The translations under genes were made by a program, and so were the position numbers. DNA of 64,000 nucleotides, taken from positions 1,430,422 to 1,494,421 of the forward strand of contig NC_052142.2 in assembly GCF_016086655.4 (NCBI RefSeq). Reading direction: 5' to 3'. Under the pieces are notes generated by a model. That model saw only the letters and a program-made list of their open reading frames with translations, did no database searches and was not told where the DNA came from. Source of the DNA: Lepeophtheirus salmonis (taxonomy: Eukaryota; Arthropoda; Copepoda; Siphonostomatoida; Caligidae). Positions 9,443 to 20,874 of this stretch are shown here, piece by piece; position 1 is the first letter of the stretch, and every line of letters begins with the position of its first letter.

Positions 9443-12400
9443 AATAATGATAAAGTAGAGGGAAGGAGATCCATCAGATCATAACTACACATATTATGAA
9501 ACAAAATCAGACCGAGAGAGGAGGATTATTTCAGTATATGTATAAAGTTTTATTTACATTATAATTAGTGATGTAAATCCTGTGTATTTTTGGAATTTGT
9601 AATATGAAGGAGGAATAATATTTTCTTTCGCTGTTGTCATTATTATTTAACTCTTGCGCAGAGGACTTCTTTTCCTAAAACATTCAATTATAAGCCAAAC
9701 CAGATTGAAGGTTCTTTTGTGCTCATAAAAGAAAGTGAGTGACCTTGACGATTTGTTGAAGAGTTATGATTTGTAAGTCCTTGTTGGACTCAGTAGAATT
9801 AAGGATGAATATCGGAGTATTTCTTGCCAATGTGCTTGTTTATTTCCTTCTCCCGCTCCTCACTCATCACAGCTGATTGTATCTGATCTAATTAAACTTC
9901 ATGACAGCTCTGCTGCTTCCCTAAGAAAAGATTATTCTAATTGTCAGGGTTACTATGTTGATTTTGGTTTCTTTTTTTTTTACCAACCCCAAAATAAATC
10001 CGATTTTAAACACTAATGATCATACTTCTTGGCTGTGACTTACCTGCCAGGTGCATTACTAAGTACACTAGAAATATATAACAAACAGCTTATCATAATG
10101 AAGGAATAACAGGGAGGGAAATGACTTAATTGTAATACACATCATTTACCATCTTTGGAATTATCCCAATAAAAAATTTGAATCCTTACCGATCTTTGAA
10201 ATTAGGGTCAAATTTAAGAGAATTTCGTATGTTTCTAATTTCCTTAATGAATTTTTTCTTTGTACACTTCCCTCAACAGTTCCACCATCAAGGAGACATA
10301 CCTCCGATAAAATACCAATAAAAATGTGTTTGTCTTGTGAGATATAATCTTCTTTGTATGGATAAACTTAATCCATAGTTATTGTATCCTTAAGCGAGCT
10401 TTTCAATATATTTGACAGTGGGAGAATGCAGTATCATTTGCAATTGCCATTTGGTCTGTGGAAGAAACACCAATTTCACACATTCTTTTTTTTTTCAACT
10501 TCCAGTCCCGGCAATCTTTCAATACCTACGGTAGTCCTTAATTGCCAGCATTTATGTACATCGATGGGGAACTTGATACAAAAATCTGCAAATACTATAA
10601 TTAATATTATACATAGTATATATGGTATGAAATTGTTCCCAAAAGTACCATATTATTGTGAACTTTGCAACAACAATAAAATTTACGTCTTAATAGCATA
10701 ACTGTATTAACATGATCATAAATATTTTTATTCGCAAACATTAGAATTGACATTACAGTAAAAGTACCATATACCAGATCTGTTATGAAATTGGTAGTTA
10801 AGTTACTTAGATCTTAATATCAATTCAATAGGCTGAGTTGTATGCTCAAAAAGTATATTTTGTTTCAACTATTCCCTTTCATACTCGATCATGTGGATCT
10901 AAGTAAGTAAAAGGTATGTATGTAGTAAATTTTATGTAAATAAAATACTCTGACAAATGACAATTGCAATCCATTTAACTCTCTGATCATCACGTAAACC
11001 TATACATTATATATAAAAAAGTTTTCATTCATCATGGCATTGCAGAGCACATATACGTATATAGAATATGTCGTACTTAATGAATTTATAGCCTACATAA
11101 CTATAAGGGGGAGGGGGGAGATACTACACTAAGAGATAATTTATATGAACAATTTTTAAAAGGACATTAAGTATTTTGATTTCTTTTTTCTTTCTTTCTT
11201 CAAACTCACACATCTCACGTGAGGGTGATTGTAAGTTCTCGATGTCACAGATAAAAAACTGTTTGATGACAGCTTATTATTGCATTGGCATCATCACAAG
11301 TACTCTAAATTTTTTTTCTCATTTATTACAACTTCTACTAAAAATAACGTATACACATACCAAATTGGAGCAAAATAAATATGTAGAACTACATTTTATA
11401 TTCTCAACTCCTGAAACATGAGATTTTGATTTATTTATTTTCCTTCTTGACAGTAATTTATACAGTCAACAAGATATATATATATATCTTATTTGTTTGT
11501 TTTTTAGTACGAGATAAATAAGATGTTTTTCCATATTACACAATATACATCCTTCATAAAACGAATTCAAAATGCCTCCAAGAATATATGGACACTTATA
11601 AAAAGTCAATATTTGCTTATATGCCACTCTATCTAATGAATAATAATTAATTGTTTTTTTTTCAAGCACTCATTCTTTCTCTCTCAAAACGACTGCCGTC
11701 TGTTTGTTGTTTTTAATTAGTTTCTCTCTTTAATGGGAATCTTATAAATATTACAAAAATCTTATTTTGAGATTTAAAATTTCTTGAACCAGTTTTTAAA
11801 GTATTGGAAACACATCAAAGTCTATGAGGTTTTTGAGAAATAGCTCTTTTAAACAGGTCAACGCTTATAGTTAAGGCGATAAAAAAAAACCAAATTATTT
11901 CTTACTTATTTATTCTTCTTTGTTTTATTCACAGGTTGGCTAGAGACGGGTTCGTAATTCGTTGCCACAAATATAGGATCTGAGAAATATGGCACTTGAC
12001 TATTTTGGGTTCAAATTCAATCTCAATATATTTCGTTCTCCGATATAACACTACATCTATATAGATATATGTTATTTGAAGGCATAATCATCATAGATAT
12101 TATTACTCCGAAATATATTGCCTATTATACATATATATACAAAACGGGAAAATGAAGTAGAAGATACTCTTGTTATTGAAATACAATACAAATATTATTT
12201 TAAGAATATTCCATTTGCTTTCTATATAGAAATTTTTTATGGATCTGTCTAACTAATATACTTACCATTAAATATAGCATTTAATCGTATGTTGCTTATT
12301 TCAAATGCCACATAATAATGTCGTATCTTCGTCCGACGCTTAGTTGAAGATGTATGTTTTGTATACTGAAGATACAAGCAAAGCTATTGTTATGTATTAT

Positions 12401-12742
12401 TTCCATGCTGTACATTGAACCTATATATTTCTTAACATAATAAGTTTAAAACATTTTTCTGGATAAAAAAATAATATTCTTTTAGCTGGTTATATAAGTA
12501 TGAATTTAGAGAAAAATGTTTTCTTAAATAAAATTTCTCATACACATTAGTAGTAGTTATTGTAAAAAACACAAAAATATATTCATAATATAAAAATAGT
12601 TTGCTGTTTTACTCAGTATTTATTCAGCTAAAGAAGGTTTCAACAATTTTTTTATCTCATTTTCCATTATGCATCATCAAAATAGCAGCGATAATGGCTC
12701 AATTTGGGTTTTTATTCATTAACTTTTATTCTTCTGTTTCAG
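9443..12742. other. AT-rich stretch upstream of the first visible Ig exon
   Basis: No coding segment is recognised on either strand. Short open frames at 10426-10701 and 11176-11421 lack any family signature and have simple-sequence composition. Upstream exons of the Ig gene (signal peptide) may lie here or left of the window, but I could not pick one out. Confidence 0.5.
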
Positions 12743-12892
12743 GGTGCACGCATAACTAAAGCTTCACATTTTGATTATGAATATGTTTTGGGACACAAAA
12801 TTGTCTTTATTTGTGTTGCGAAAGGGAAACCAAGGCCTAAGATAATTTGGTTTAAGGATGGACGTGAGCTTTATGATCACGGATATTTACAT
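12743..12892 (+). CDS. Ig-domain protein, exon with first half of the Ig fold
   Basis: The exon is bounded by tctgtttcag and gtaaat and is exactly 50 codons, phase 0 at both ends. It encodes the B-strand cysteine (IVFICVAKG) and the C-strand tryptophan (KIIWFKDG) of an immunoglobulin domain. With the exons at 17094 and 42950 it gives one complete Ig domain and about 104 residues in total. The Ig pattern, short length and conserved block KMEIDPATQ resemble single-Ig secreted proteins of the nematode OIG-4 type, which act at neuromuscular synapses. That match is from memory and moderate. The signal peptide exon is not identified. An in-frame ATG at 12704 lies in the intron's polypyrimidine region and is not a likely start. 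Confidence 0.8.
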
Positions 12893-15800
12893 GTAAATAT
12901 AATTATATAATTACCACTGAAAGACATAATCTAAATATTTATACGAATCATAAAAATATTTTCTATTCAATGTTAAAATTGACTGTTTTATTCATCATAA
13001 GCAAACTTTAAATTGAGTAGTATGCTAGTCTTATTAATTATTTTATATCTAATGATTATTTCAGAGATATAATTGAAATAATTGCATAAATCTACTAAAC
13101 ACTTCTATGCTTCATAGCAACATACATGTTGGATATGCGTAGAAATTTGATTTTTGTCAGAGAGCGAGAAAGCGGGAGCGAGACTTATGTACCATTGACT
13201 AAAATATTGTTGAAATAATCCGCTGCCTGTTTTGTTATAACTTTTGAGGGTATTAAGAAAATTATTTTAAAAACATGTATAATAATAAAACATAGAAGTT
13301 TTTTACTTATAGTGGTTTTGAAAACAGTCCAAGTCTGGAAACGTTATACTTTATAAAATTAAAATTAATCATGGACAATATTTCTACCTCAATAAATTAC
13401 TAATGGAACCTCAAAATAAAGTTTTTCAAAATATATTTACATTTTATAGTTTAAAAATAATTGTTAAATTTAATCAAATCAACCGGCTAAACAAAAAATC
13501 ATTATATAAATTATTAATTACAAATTTAAGTTACATATACAATGTTAAATAGATAGATAGCTCCAAATAATTATTAATAACAACAGTAGATGATAAATAC
13601 ACAAATCAATAAATTAATCTTTGAATAGAAAAGTAAATATTAGAATGAAATACATCATCTCTAAAAAAAAATAATTTGAACCGCTTGTAGTATCCTGCTT
13701 GTATTTCTTACTAGTAAAATGTTTATCTAAAAATTAAAACGTAAAAGTTAATAAATGTATTTATATTTTTAACATTAATTACTAATCTTAAATATGGAAC
13801 AAAGACTCTCGAGTGTGAAAATTAAGGGAGCTATTCTTGACTTAATATAGTTTTCTAAAATGCCATCGTAGAGATTTAGGGAAATAGCTAATTATACAGT
13901 TACGTTCAAAGATAAGACTCCTTATTAAGACTAGATAACTGTTCCTACGTTTAGTTAGGTTGTAACATATTATCGTGGATATAGAAAACAATGGCTAATT
14001 ATATATCTTCCCTAAGTCTAATACACCCGTTTTTATGACTACTTAGGCAGTTGTTTTTGACATTATTCAGTTTTCTGAACACCATTTCTTGCAGCTTATG
14101 AGTTGTTGCTAATCTTGAAGTAGTCCAATAGTAATATTTATTAAGTATCTAAATTTGCAAAACTAAATGAGAATACCCAAGTCTTTACGTGAAAAAACTA
14201 GAGTTAGACAACTACTAATATTTTATGGTTCGACAAGCTACTTATATTTTATGGTTCTGCATAAGACTTTTTGATATTATTAGATAAAATATAATCATGG
14301 CGTATGATTAGTTATTTAAAAATAAAGGCTTACTTTTATAAATTAGAAATTTCAGAGTTACATTTGACAATTAGTAAATGTTTTATACTTTTTACAATGG
14401 GTGTACTGATGCTTTGGAATCGACAAGAATCCTTGTGTTTTTTTAAGTATCGGAATTGGTTATTAGAATCGGCTCAATAATGCCGGTTCCTCCGATACCT
14501 ATGCATAATTATTTATAGGGATAATATGAATTATTTGAGCTCATTTTTGGAGACAAAATTAAGGTTACAAATAAGTAAAATAGCTAGACTAGACGACGTC
14601 GTTCAGACAAATTAAAAAAAAGATAATAAGGGATGGGAAGGGGAAATACATTGATATACAAATTTGCGGGTTTGTACAGGAAATTTACTTGTATCAATCA
14701 ATTTAGAAGTACCCCCATTTTTAGTGCCCAAACATTTCAATTGTACCATGAGTTGTTCAAAAAGTGCATAAAAGTAAGAGTTGGGTTGAGCGGTTTACAC
14801 TGAAACCATCATGTAACTTTTTCAATAAATATCTATTTTTCTATGTTTGTTGAATAATATTGTTTATAACAGAACTGAAATCGAGTCGATATTTACTTAG
14901 TCAAGTTCGAGTCATCAGTATCCATCCCGGTTACAGTAAAAAGGACCCGAGTCTGGACTCAAACTCTGGTTTATACATATTTGAATTCCTATGGCAATCA
15001 TATAAAACTCAGTTAGGAACTGGAGACAGTTAAAAATTATTTGATCTCAAATGGGCTGAACTACTAAAATAATAGAAAATAGCGTTTTGTTAGTGTGGCA
15101 AGTATTTCATTTTTTTTTTTTTTTTTTGAAGTGAGGCAGTTAAAATTAGATCAGAGGGCAAGGGGCGATGAGGCTGACTTTAAATATCTAACAAAGAAGG
15201 GGCGTCAAATTCTTAATATGAGGCAACCAAAAATGAAATGGACTCCTAAGCAAGTACGGTAATTAACTTTTTTAAATTTTAATTTAAACCTGTTAACAAC
15301 TATGTATATATATATAATAAGGAATCGGTATCGGAATTGTCCATAAAGATGGTATCTGAATTAGAGCCGGCTGAAACTTTGGTGTATATGGAGCTCCATA
15401 CGTGATTAACTCTTGCAGTTAATTGAATACTCTAGACAACAAACTTAATAATATTGGCGACATTAAGACTCTTAATATAAATCACGTTGATGAGATATGG
15501 GCGACCAAGGAAATAGCCGTCCAAAGTACCAATTAATAAAGCTGTAATTGATTGCTCCAGATTATCCTTAGCCCCATTGATGACTACAAAAATATCCTTC
15601 CCTTCCGTATTGTCTTTGATTTAGGACATAACATTTTGATCAATATCCTTCGTAAATTTAAAAATGATCCTTCAGCGAGAGACGGGTTTATTTATGTATT
15701 TCTCCATAAATTTGTTGAAAGTAGGATGATCGACAGTGAACAGGGGTATATTAAAAGAAACAAGTATCTTTTTAAGGTCGGAGTAGAAATCTGACTTATA

Positions 15801-17093
15801 CTTTACATTATTATTTTTTTTTTTTTTTGTAAATATCCGCGCTCTTAATTATGGTACGAGGATAATAAGTGGCGTCTTTCTACAGTGGACTAATAGAACA
15901 CTTTAACAGACAAATCCTATATAAAATCTGTGTTTCATCTAGTAAGGTATTCCGAATTTCCTGGTCTCTATTTACAGAAATCTAGACATACGGCGACGTT
16001 TTTTAGGCATTTTATTCAAACCTCTATTAACTGTAAACAATATAGCGTTGTAGCTCAAATAGCAACATGAAGTTCCTACAAGAACAGCAATACAGAAAAA
16101 GTTATGTTAGGAATTAGTCCGATAAGTGTGGTCACCTACATATCATCTGTGTATGGTGGCTCCTGTAGTGATCGCCAAATAATCGAAATATCAGACCTAT
16201 TAAAAAACCCAACAAACTTCAGGAGATGCAATCTTAGTAGATTTAGGAATTATGGTGCAGGATTTATTTGCTAATCAAAATGTTAAAGTGAACACTCCAA
16301 CTCCTATCAGAGGGATTAATCAACTTCCGTGGGCAACACTCATTAATGACAGAAAAATTGCTTCTAAAAGAATTCATGTTAGGAAGATTATTGGTATGGC
16401 CAAGATCTATGAAATCCTCCAAGGGGAACTTGGCAAAAATAAAACTCCCTTGGCAAGACGGATTATTTATCAGTGTTTTATTTTTTGTTGTTTAGGGTAG
16501 GAGTATGAAAATGAAATTTTGTTACATAAATTGTTTCGGGTATGTTAAAATGGATATATTGTAACATTTGTAAGATAAAAAATAGAATTTACACTATGTT
16601 AAAATCATATGTATAATTGAACTAAGCTATGATTTGCTTTAATTTCCATAGCGACACACGTTAGAAAATTCAAAACAAGATTATTTTATAGTAAAAAGTG
16701 TTTGTTTTTGAAGAATTATCATAATTTTGACCCTTTACGTCCATGCACTTTTTAATAACCGTCGTTGCCATAATGCGATACAAAATTCTTCTTTACAAAA
16801 TTTTTATTCCTTTCATTTTTTTTAATAAAAAAAGGATAAAATTAGAGGTTTGGAAAGATTGAAAGCTCTGAAAGAACAAAAAATATCAAACTGATGACAA
16901 ACATTTTGTTAAGTTTTCATTAGTCAGATATGTTTCTTTCTCAAAAAAAGTATTATATGCTTTTCACCATTAGATAATTATTATATTTGTGTCTTCATGC
17001 TCTTGTAAATTCCACTGTATTATTTGTGATGTACATTCTATTTTTGATTGAATAATTAGATAAATTTTAATAGCTAGTATTATATGTTAACAG
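12893..17093 (+). other. Intron 1 of the Ig-domain gene
   Basis: It runs from GTAAAT to TTAACAG, 4.2 kb. It is AT-rich, with a T run near 15110 and a decayed PIF/Harbinger-like transposase at about 16040-16500. Related TCGGAAT-rich stretches near 14440 and 15320 may be ends of an element. Nothing else is identifiable. Confidence 0.75.
16040..16500 (+). pseudogene. PIF/Harbinger-type (DDE_Tnp_4) transposase remnant
   Basis: The frames together read GISPISVVTYISSVYGGSCSDRQI, a GDAILVDLGI segment and then an 82-codon frame (16252-16500). That frame contains RKIASKRIHVRKIIGMAKIYEILQG. These follow the order of the C-terminal half of Harbinger-type DDE transposases: SP.GVVTFVS..YGG..SDR, then ILVDRGF, then RIASLRIHVERAIGRIK. 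At least one frame change separates the first part from the last, and the catalytic Asp region is altered. No terminal repeats were located. It is dead on arrival as assembled. Confidence 0.65.
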
Positions 17094-17159
17094 ATAAGTG
17101 AATGGTACAAAGGAAAACGTCGTCTCAAGTCTAAAATGGAAATTGATCCTGCAACTCAG
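17094..17159 (+). CDS. Ig-domain protein, middle exon
   Basis: This 22-codon exon lies between gttaacag and gtaggt, phase 0 at both ends. It encodes EWYKGKRRLKSKMEIDPATQ, the D-E strand region of the Ig domain. The frame joins the preceding and following exons without disruption. It is too short to stand alone as an ORF call; the splice sites and the fit into the Ig fold support it. Confidence 0.8.
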
Positions 17160-17439
17160 GTAGGTACTTTGATTAAACAATAGGAATGTGATATATCAGT
17201 TCATTCCAAATTGTAAGGATACAAAATGATTTTCCAAATATTGTATTTTGCCAAATTGAAAATTTCTCTATTTTTCAAGTGAAAGATATGTTCAAATGTA
17301 ATTTTAAGAAGAAGAAACCCAAAAAGTTTTTCTGTGTAACTGTGTTATATTTATATGTTAATTTACTTTACACTTCTGTTTTGGGTTTTTGAAATTCTAA
17401 ACATGTTTTATTTATATAACGTAACAGAACATTATGGAA

Positions 17440-17790
17440 TAATAAAGAGAGGTAAACAAATATTGACATATTAAGGTATTGTGATACGATGTCAATACAT
17501 ATGGGTATTGATATAGATTAAAGCTGGTTATTACAATGATTTATTGAAAATATGTGACAACATAGATCATTTCTATTTATGGACCAGTCATTTCTATAAA
17601 AGAAGCTAATTAGTAATAACTAAAATCTTAATTATTAGTAATAAATAACTAAAAAGGAAACTAGTCATATCTACAATAAATTAAAATTCCGATTGTTATT
17701 GTCATTAAAATCAAAATGTTAATTATTTACGTAAATAATATAATAGGTGAGTTTAGTGTTTACAAATAGTGGGTCTAAGGAAGCTCCCAA
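17440..17790 (-). repeat. Dispersed repeat, copy inverted relative to 25860-26195
   Basis: The reverse complement aligns by eye with 25865-26170. The shared landmarks are the palindrome attatttacgtaaataat, the tactaattag.aat. block, a ccttag...ttgtaaa edge and the gtatcacaata stretch. The copy at 25865 ends in tttttgacatcccta, i.e. TAGGGATGTCAAA inward, which resembles a hAT-type terminus. It is probably a non-autonomous DNA element. Confidence 0.55.
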
Positions 17791-18114
17791 ATGGGGGAAT
17801 TTGTAATTTCAGATATGCTTTACACTTTTTTTAAATATTATTGGTGATATCCCCCCTTGATAAAATTCTATAGACGCTCCTCCATTTTTGATACAAAAAG
17901 AAAGACTCAAACTTGTTCCTATGTAAAAAAGCGAAGAACAAATAATTTTGAAATGACCCAGAATAATTCAGTATAATAGAAATAGTATCTCTATAAATTT
18001 TAATACATTTCCAGGAATGCAGACGAACATGTAAGGGAAAAAGTTACGGTCCATTCATTACCAATCCATCTACTCAGCTATATTGTAAATCAAGTATAAG
18101 TAATATCAAATCAA

Positions 18115-18875
18115 TATTACAGTTGACCCATCTTACTACATCTTATCATACGGATATACTTATTGATGTAGAGTTATGGAGTAGGTAAAGTACTTGAATG
18201 ACCTGGAAAAGGCGGACATTGTAGTGAGTTCAGTAGGAGATAATAAGTTCAATTTTATGGAAACTCTTACTGAACTGGTTAATAACATAGTCTAAAATAT
18301 GGATAAACCATGCAAATTAAGCCCTTAATTGTTCATGGGTTAGGGATATTATTCAATGAATCACTGAAGAGCAATGAAACAACTGTCCATATAATTGGAA
18401 ATAGGTTGGTCATTTGCCATTGGTTGTATCTGACGGGGAAGAAATTCGGTTAACATAATATCTTGGTTCTGACGAGGCAATGGAACTTGTCTCCACTTTT
18501 ATGTTAATTTGTTATGAAGAGGTCGCTGATGTAATTATCACTGAGAAAATTCTAGAAATTGAGGCTAAAGCGAAAGGGGACAAGGTTTCTGATATCGGCA
18601 CATCAGATATTGTATGGTTATTAGCAACAAAGGAAGATTGGAAAGTTTAATATGAGTCACAATTAACAAAAGTGAGGAGGACAAGGCGAGGAGGCAGTCG
18701 GATATCATTAGTCGTTTCGACTGTTTGAGAAGATCCTCGTTGAATAGACCCTGGGAGAAAATAGGAACTATTCAGAATTTGAAGAAGTAAACGCAAACTC
18801 ATGAATATGGTTACCTTCAATTGAGATGGAAAAAAATCTACAATCCATCTGGAGAACTCACAAATTTATACATAG
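18115..18875 (+). pseudogene. Decayed protease segment of a relative of the 177-9442 element
   Basis: The plus strand here matches the minus strand of the complete element from the DTG region through about 700 bases. Landmarks are ggcggacattgtagtg, gaaattcggttaaca, ctgacgaggcaatgga and agtgaggaggacaaggcgaggagg. In-frame stops interrupt the reading several times, and divergence is far higher than between the LTRs of the complete copy. This marks an older member of the same family. Neither its LTRs nor its RT were found next to it. Confidence 0.75.
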
Positions 18876-19214
18876 AGTGTCAAGTTCTTAGGATCTGCTA
18901 TTTCTTTGAACCGCATCCCACCCAATCAAATCGATATCCAAATTGGTTGTTTTACCGAGTAGATTTAAGTTTACAAATTTTAATTTAGTAATTTTGCTAA
19001 TTATAGTATTTTTTCCTCAAATTATAATTAGATACGTAAAATTTCCTTTCGTAACTTTGCTGTCCACGATGGTACTTTGGGAAACGTTACATGAGGGAAT
19101 TCGCCCCCTAGGAATTTCCCGGTTTCATTTTTGTTATGGGGTAATTTTGTCTGATATGCCATATTTCCCAACAATTTTAATAGCTACGTCTATGTTATAC
19201 CCATAATGTCATAG
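18876..19214. other. Unrecognised spacer between two element fragments
   Basis: An 87-codon plus-strand frame (18943-19206) is present but resembles no family. It lies where the orientation of the flanking Gypsy fragments flips, so an inversion breakpoint could be here. Confidence 0.4.
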
Positions 19215-20150
19215 TCTCTTCAAAAAACAAAGTAACCTTTTAACTTATGTGAGGCTTCGGGATTTATCACACAGTGTTCTTCGTTTATAGATGGGACAAC
19301 TATATCCATTTCTTTATTTTCATCATCCATTGCAATCCAGGTACTGGTTGATGTTTTAAATACACTAACAATCATATTCCCATCGTCCTCCCTTTTTTAC
19401 TGTTTTTTTTTACAGCAACCTCTAATCTAGTTATTAAGTGGGTTAGATTAGATCCTTCACTTCCTCTTCAGGAAAATCATAACACTATGCCCTCCTATCT
19501 ATGGTAAAGTACGTGTCTAACACTATGTGTCGTACATAAGGGCCACTCATTCCTCCAGCTACCCTTTACATATCTCCCTTTCCCTCCAACTCTCTATGTT
19601 ATTAATAGACTCAGAGTCTCAGCTCTACAGAAAAAGAAATCTTCCGATCCATCAAATAGGATAACAGTCTTTTTCTCTTTAGCGAGCTGCTCTTTTTGAA
19701 GTTTTAGGTTGTCTATTGGGTTCTTTCGCCTTGAAATAATTGAAACAGTTATGTCAGTACAACTTAATTCGGCAAGGCAGTGCTTTACTATTTACCTAGA
19801 CGTTGAAGCGTCTTAAAACTTAATTCATAATTAATTCTCGAATCAAACAGGCGTATCATTATTCATCTCACCCCAGATTACTAAATACATATAATTGTAT
19901 TAAGATCTCTTTTCTATTTTTGCCTCACCTTGCATTTACACTTAATTTTTATTTACTCCCTAAATTATTAAGACTTATATCAAAGATTTACACTTGAATC
20001 CCTACCTTAACATATTACTTCTTAACTGATTAAACAGCGAAGATACTATGTCTGTGTGCTCCACACGAAGTGAAACTCACGTCGATATTATGTTCTATAA
20101 AATCAAATACCCTAACATTCATATAAATATTCACCAAAAAATTAAATACA
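19215..20150 (-). pseudogene. Decayed gag and leader of the same Gypsy family
   Basis: On the minus strand the segment 19240-19290 encodes EEHCVINPEASHK, matching the zinc-knuckle region of the complete element's Gag. The stretch at 19500-19580 matches its capsid part (gtgtctaacactatgtgtcg against gtgtccatgactatgtgccg). 19840-20100 matches the 5' leader (ggcgtatcattattc.tctcacccca). Orientation is opposite to the protease fragment at 18115-18875, so the two cannot be collinear parts of one undisturbed insertion. Confidence 0.72.
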
Positions 20151-20179
20151 TTAAATAATTAAGTTTAATTAACCCCTCA

Positions 20180-20400
20180 GCAGTCGTTTTTTCTATTTGT
20201 TTCTGAAGTTTTGGTGAGATGAAATCCCATCATTTGACTGAGTTAGAAAAACGTTACATTGGATACATTTATAATTACTGGAAAAATACTCATGTGCTAT
20301 CTTCCTAACAGAACTGAGATCATCAGATACTGAGCCATCCTGGTCACGAAGTGCCGTAACACCCTTTATTGTGTTTGAGGGTAATGACAATATCAGGAAT
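20180..20400 (-). pseudogene. LINE fragment, linker between endonuclease and RT
   Basis: A 65-codon frame contains ALRDQDGSVSDDLSSVRKIAHEYFSSNY. It resembles the segment of L1/Tx1-type ORF2 where I.L.D..G....D...I...A..YF..LY leads into RT. It lies directly beside an endonuclease-like fragment in the opposite orientation. The family assignment is tentative. Confidence 0.5.
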
Positions 20401-20479
20401 TACGCAGTTGTTGAACTCAATATTTTTGAACAAAAGGCTATTCTTTTCTCATTCTACGATCCCAACAAAGACATCTAGA

Positions 20480-20770
20480 AATATTTCTCTGACATATTAG
20501 GAAAATATTATTTTCCAATGGACAATATTATTAAAATGGAAGACCTCAATATAAGCAGAGATGCCAAAGGATACGGGGATCTAGAAATGTGAGGAATAGA
20601 GATAACATAGATGACATAACGGAGTACTCACTAGTTGATATCGGCTTACGACATAACCCAGTACGGCCACCTCATACATTCACGGGTGTGAAAATAAGAA
20701 CACAATCACGAGCAGACTAGACTATATTCTTGTTTTATCGAAGATTTTAGGCAAATTACACCATTTCTTA
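20480..20770 (+). pseudogene. LINE fragment, end of apurinic-type endonuclease
   Basis: The plus-strand reading gives ITEYSLVDIGLRHNPVRPPHTFTG, followed by a SRAD...IFL segment. This is the pattern of the C-terminal endonuclease motifs LVD.WR..HP....FTW and SRIDYIL of LINE ORF2. Stops occur within it. Together with 20180-20400 it suggests a LINE copy that was inverted or broken, perhaps by twin priming. Confidence 0.5.
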
Positions 20771-20874
20771 ACCTTTCCATCCCACTCAAGAAATTCCTCT
20801 GGAAACTAAAAATATAACTCCTTGATTCGGTTGAAAACTACAAAAAAGTTAAAAAAACAACAAAAGACTAACAA

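Noticed and set aside
12704..12742. In-frame ATG as start of the Ig-domain gene
   Set aside because: It lies in the polypyrimidine tract of a good splice acceptor, and the peptide would lack an adequate signal sequence.
14380..15400. TCGGAAT-rich stretches as the two ends of a hAT element
   Set aside because: The candidate ends are not clearly inverted to each other, and no target duplication was found.
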